Origin: Neurospora tetrasperma FGSC 2508
Taxonomy: Eukaryota; Ascomycota; Sordariomycetes; Sordariales; Sordariaceae
DNA length: 64,000 bases
Direction of reading: 5' to 3'
Assembly (NCBI RefSeq): GCF_000213175.1
Contig: NW_009799179.1
Coordinates: 1,251,713-1,315,712, forward strand
A model generated the notes under the pieces. It was given only the letters and a program-made list of their open reading frames with translations, had not been told where the DNA came from and did no database searches. A program made the position numbers and the translations under genes. Positions 58,785-64,000 of the stretch are shown here, piece after piece. Position 1 is the stretch's first letter. Every line of letters starts with the position of its first letter.

Positions 58785-59770
58785 AGCAGTTTAACCGTGG
58801 ATAAGTATTGGAAAATTGGATAAGTTGTCCGTTCGTTGATTTTGTTTAGGATGATGGCTTTTTAAAGGCGTTAGGTCAACTTGGAGACTTGGATGGAGAT
58901 GTAAAGTAGCTAGCTTAATTTTGACAAACTCTTCCTATATGTAATCGTCGCAAGTCAGTCGTCTTGACCCGCAATCATGTCATCGTGTGAGTTTGGGTTG
59001 TAAGAGATCAATACCTCCAGTAAAAAGCTCGCTAACTTTCAAGGCAAACTATGAGCGGTGCCCAGGACGGCTGTTCACAGCCAGAGGTAACAAGCCGGAG
59101 TTTCCTGTTCCGAGCCTTGACGTTAACGTTAGTCAACAAAGACGCATGTCCATTTCCGGCCGAATGTAGAGGACCGATGCTTTTATTCCTCACTAAGCTC
59201 CTATCAATATCCCATATCCCGCGACGACTGTGACCCATGCCCGCCGCAAAAGCCCAACATACCATACACATGCTCTCTCAGGAACCCGATGGAAATAGTG
59301 CGGCAACCCCATCTCGTCCTGAGTGTAAACCATTCTCTAATTCCGTGACAGCCCACGCTCAGATCTATGCACATATCTGCGAGTGGGAGGCCACTTGGTA
59401 TAAAACCGACTTAAAGGCTGCCTTAACTTCCAAAGTCAAATAACGCCATGATAAGGACCTCAATAGAGCTGCTGAATGAAATGTTAAAAGGATTTTTGGA
59501 AACCGACGCCACGGCTAGATTCCCCCCTTCCAGACTCCCGTATTCCTCCACCAAGTAAATGAAGCGGGTAGCTTTTTCGTCAACGAGATATCTCATATTT
59601 CCATGCGTTGTCGTCTGCGTGTATGCCGCCGCCGAGACCGCATGTCGTCCTTCTTTTCGAACGTCGTAGATATTATAAGCGGCCCGTTGTATGCATGAGA
59701 ACGAAGCTGCCTGCTAAAGCCGGGCTGGGCTTTAGCTTGTCAATGACATGGCCAAAACGAGAGACCGCAT
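58785..59770. other. Convergent intergenic interval
   Basis: 3' flanks of the 1013-residue gene (plus) and eIF4E (minus). No protein-like frame seen. Confidence 0.7.
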
Positions 59771-60666
59771 TTAGACGGTCATCTTGGCACGAGCGCGAGA
59801 GCTGCCGCTGTGAGCGGATTCCGTGTGGCCGGAGAACTCGAGAGCCTCGTTGGGCGGAAGCTGGAGGACCTCCTTGAAGCGGCGGCCGATAGCCATCAGG
59901 ATCTCCTTGCCCTTCTCAGGGGATCTGCCCTTGCCGCCAGAAATATCTCCGTCGCCGCGGCCGGGAATGTGCTTGCCGATAGTGCGGGTCCAGACACCAA
60001 CACGGAAGAAGGCCTTGCGGACGTTGACGACAACGCCCATGACCTCACCGTCCTCCTCGTCCTCGAGAGTCTCGCCGATCGCAGCTAGCATAGTATGCAG
60101 CCAGATCTCATCAATGTTGACATTGCGCTTCTCCTTGAACTGGTAAGACCACTTGCCACCGTGCTTGTTCTGGGGATCCTCCCACTCAGGGCGCACGCCC
60201 TCCTTGAAGAGATGGTAATCGGACTTGAGAGCGAGCTCTGATACCGGGGCGATGTTGTTCTGCGCGCGTTTTGGTCAGTATGCATGGTGCGCAAAGCGTG
60301 GGGTGGGAGAGCGCTCATAGACATACATATACACCCCAGAACTCCTCGACCGTCTCAAAGGTGATAACCTCCTTCAGAAGATCATTCCAGTTGTCGCCCT
60401 GGTCGCGATGATGTTAGCTGACTGCATCGTATGGTGGGGCAGGTAGTAGGCGAAGGGAGGGGGGGGAGGGGGGAACCAACCTTTCCGCTTGAGGGCTTGG
60501 TGAACCAAAGGGTCCAGCGGTTGGAGAGAGGGTGCTTGACATTGAAGTGCTCCTTGTCGTGGAAGACGGTGACGGTCTTGTCGTCCTTGGCGGCGGCGGC
60601 ATCGCCGTTGGTGTTGCCGCCCTCAGGGCTGATAGGGATGGTGGTGAGATCGACTTGCTCGGACAT
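59771..60666 (-). CDS. eIF4E: Translation initiation factor eIF4E, mRNA cap-binding protein
   Basis: Binds the 7-methylguanosine cap and, with eIF4G, recruits the 43S complex to mRNA in the cytoplasm. Three exons: 60666-60481, 60398-60327 and 60259-59771, 248 residues. Introns of 82 and 67 nt have GCTAAC and ACTGAC branches; the first has an unusual GTTGGT donor. The cap-stacking tryptophans correspond to W66 (GDNWNDLL) and W112 followed by E113 (RPEWEDPQ); W176 (GVWTRT) contacts the methyl group. The eIF4G-binding surface includes HPLSNRWTLWFTKP and the VEEFW motif. The N-terminus (about 45 residues) is a variable disordered extension and the serine-rich C-terminus ends RAKMTV. Divergent from the SSB-type Hsp70 gene, so two translation-related genes share one promoter interval. 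Confidence 0.97.
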
Positions 60667-62218
60667 GGTGGCGGTTGTGATGTTGCGATGGGGGTTTGGA
60701 AAGTGGATGTTGATCAAAGTGTGTCGTTCCGACCGACAAAGGGCGACGAGAACGGAGTCGAAGCTAACAAGGACTGAGCTTGGACAGACGGGCCCACAAA
60801 AAAAGCAGTTTATGCCCAAGAAAGTGATCTAAGCGTGCGCGGCGTGTGGAAGCGCGAATCGATTGGGGACTGCGGGCGAGGGGGGGCTCCAACTTGGGGG
60901 ATCCACGATACGATTCGGTCAGATGTTTTGGATTATGTATGTGGTCTGTTTTTGCCTGGGGGATGACTGCTCTTCCGAGGAAAAGTGGAAGTTCAGGATG
61001 CTTGGTTGTTGAGAAAAGAGTTGAGATGTTGAGAGGGAGAAAGAAGAAGACGTGGAACAAGTTGAAGTTTGTCACGACAAAAAAAAAAGAGGAAATTCAG
61101 TGTCTAGACGCATGGTCCAAGCACTCAGGATCTAGACGGCAGGTGCGACTTGCGACTTGAAGGTGAAATTATCTGAGACTTGTTGCTCCAGGCAAGCAAC
61201 TCGGTTGCTCTTTCAAACACTGAGGCGGTAGTGCAGATAGAGTGGTAAAATACCTTGGGTACCTATTCTCTACACAGAGTTATAATAGTCCCAGGAGAGT
61301 ACAATGGTTGACAGCTGAGACTTGGATGATAATAGAGTGGATTTTGTGTCGGTGGCACAAATCTACGAATTCTTGGGATTGGCAGTTGCCCATGGAGGCC
61401 AACTGACAAATTCAGTGTAGCCGCAATCACAAGCAGCGAGATGCAGACAACGCCCGGCCAACACTTGATGTTACGGCGATGCATCCTGCAGCAATCATTC
61501 GCGTAACGATTGGTAACAGAAGTGTTTCTTTCCAAACCATCGCCGCTTCCAGACTCCCAGAGTCCTCGGCAGTCAAACTTGCACAGACTCACAATGGCCA
61601 CCCGACTTTCACTTCTATCCGAGTCGTTCAGTCTCATCATCCAGTTGCCCTGTCATGTCAGCGAGTCAACAATCCAATGAAACGAATCCCGTCTCTCCTG
61701 CAACTGCCTACAGACCCCTCCCCCTCCTCCACTTCGAAAAGTTGCCCTTGCCCACCCTGCACTGCAGTCCTTGCTAGCGCCCCCAGAAGAGACCGGAGGC
61801 GCTCAAGGTGAAAAAAAGTTCCCAGGGACAAGACCCCTCAACGCCCCTCCCACACCCCCATGTCGGTCAAACCCAGCCAGTCGTAGGCTCGGATCGAAGG
61901 AGACTGGGACCAGATATCACGGGTAGTATCACGTGTAAAGCTTAGATAAGATAGTGGCCATACCCAACCATGCCCGATCCAGGCTAGACAGTGGGGAAAA
62001 CCGGGGCGGTTGGCCATGCAGCAGAAAAAAGTTGCGGCGCAGTTGAAAATTTCAAAATTGAAAGTCGCCCGGCCTGCCCTGCCCCACGCAGCCCACTCTT
62101 TCAGCGACTGGACCGGCTCAGGCCTTTTAAAACCCTTCAACTTCCTCCTCGTCCCCTTCGTTGTTGCCAGCTTCAGCTCAGTCTCGACATTCCCTTTCCA
62201 GACAACACTATCTTCATC
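60667..62218. promoter_or_regulatory. Shared divergent promoter interval of eIF4E and the SSB-type HSP70
   Basis: 1552 bp between start codons. The pyrimidine-rich segment just before 62219 looks like the SSB leader. A GAA/TTC-rich patch at about 62041-62066 resembles a heat-shock element but the spacing is off by one base. No coding frame here is protein-like. Confidence 0.5.

Positions 62219-64000
<1,782 letters not shown>

Noticed and set aside
62041-62066. Heat-shock-element-like GAA/TTC cluster upstream of the SSB gene
   Set aside because: Spacing between repeats is not the five-base periodicity needed, and SSB-type genes are usually not heat induced.

Overview
The window reads as nuclear DNA of a filamentous ascomycete, most likely a sordariomycete close to Neurospora or Sordaria. 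The evidence is gene content, short introns (51-352 nt, mostly 51-85) with GTRNGT donors, CTRAC branch sites and YAG acceptors, pyrimidine-rich leaders, C-ending codon preference in well-expressed genes, and long A/T runs between genes. The species call is an inference from general familiarity with such proteins, not from a search. I see no AT-rich, heavily mutated transposon remains.

Layout. 1-5338: no supportable gene. 5339-7273 (-): DUF3176-type membrane protein frame broken by two in-frame TAG codons. 7872-9529 (+): secreted agmatinase-like ureohydrolase, six exons. 10788-18646 (-): FAB1, the PtdIns3P 5-kinase, whose last exon lies beyond a terminal intron. 20433-25137 (+): CFT1, the largest CPSF subunit, five exons. 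25138-43286: about 18 kb with very little coding sequence; it holds a 52-residue cysteine-rich protein gene (34894-35052, -) and a few weak exon candidates. 43287-43547 (+): an 86-residue protein with strong codon bias. 43548-49884: gene-free as far as I can see. 49885-50354 (-): CKS1, three small exons. 51832-54580 (+): RSC4, tandem bromodomain remodeller subunit. 55670-58784 (+): 1013-residue protein of unknown function. 59771-60666 (-): eIF4E. 62219 to the end (+): ribosome-associated Hsp70 of the Ssb type, cut by the window edge.

The genes form divergent pairs sharing one promoter interval: DUF3176/agmatinase (598 bp), FAB1/CFT1 (1.8 kb), CKS1/RSC4 (1.5 kb) and eIF4E/SSB (1.55 kb). Most serve core cell functions: vacuolar lipid signalling, mRNA 3' end formation, cell cycle, chromatin remodelling, cap-dependent initiation and co-translational folding. 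No operon-like or cluster logic is visible. I found no convincing tRNA, rRNA, CRISPR or intact mobile element. The most useful corrections to a naive frame reading are the CKS1 gene, the FAB1 C-terminal exon, the small cysteine-rich gene and the interrupted DUF3176 frame. I did not find a clearly new multi-gene system.
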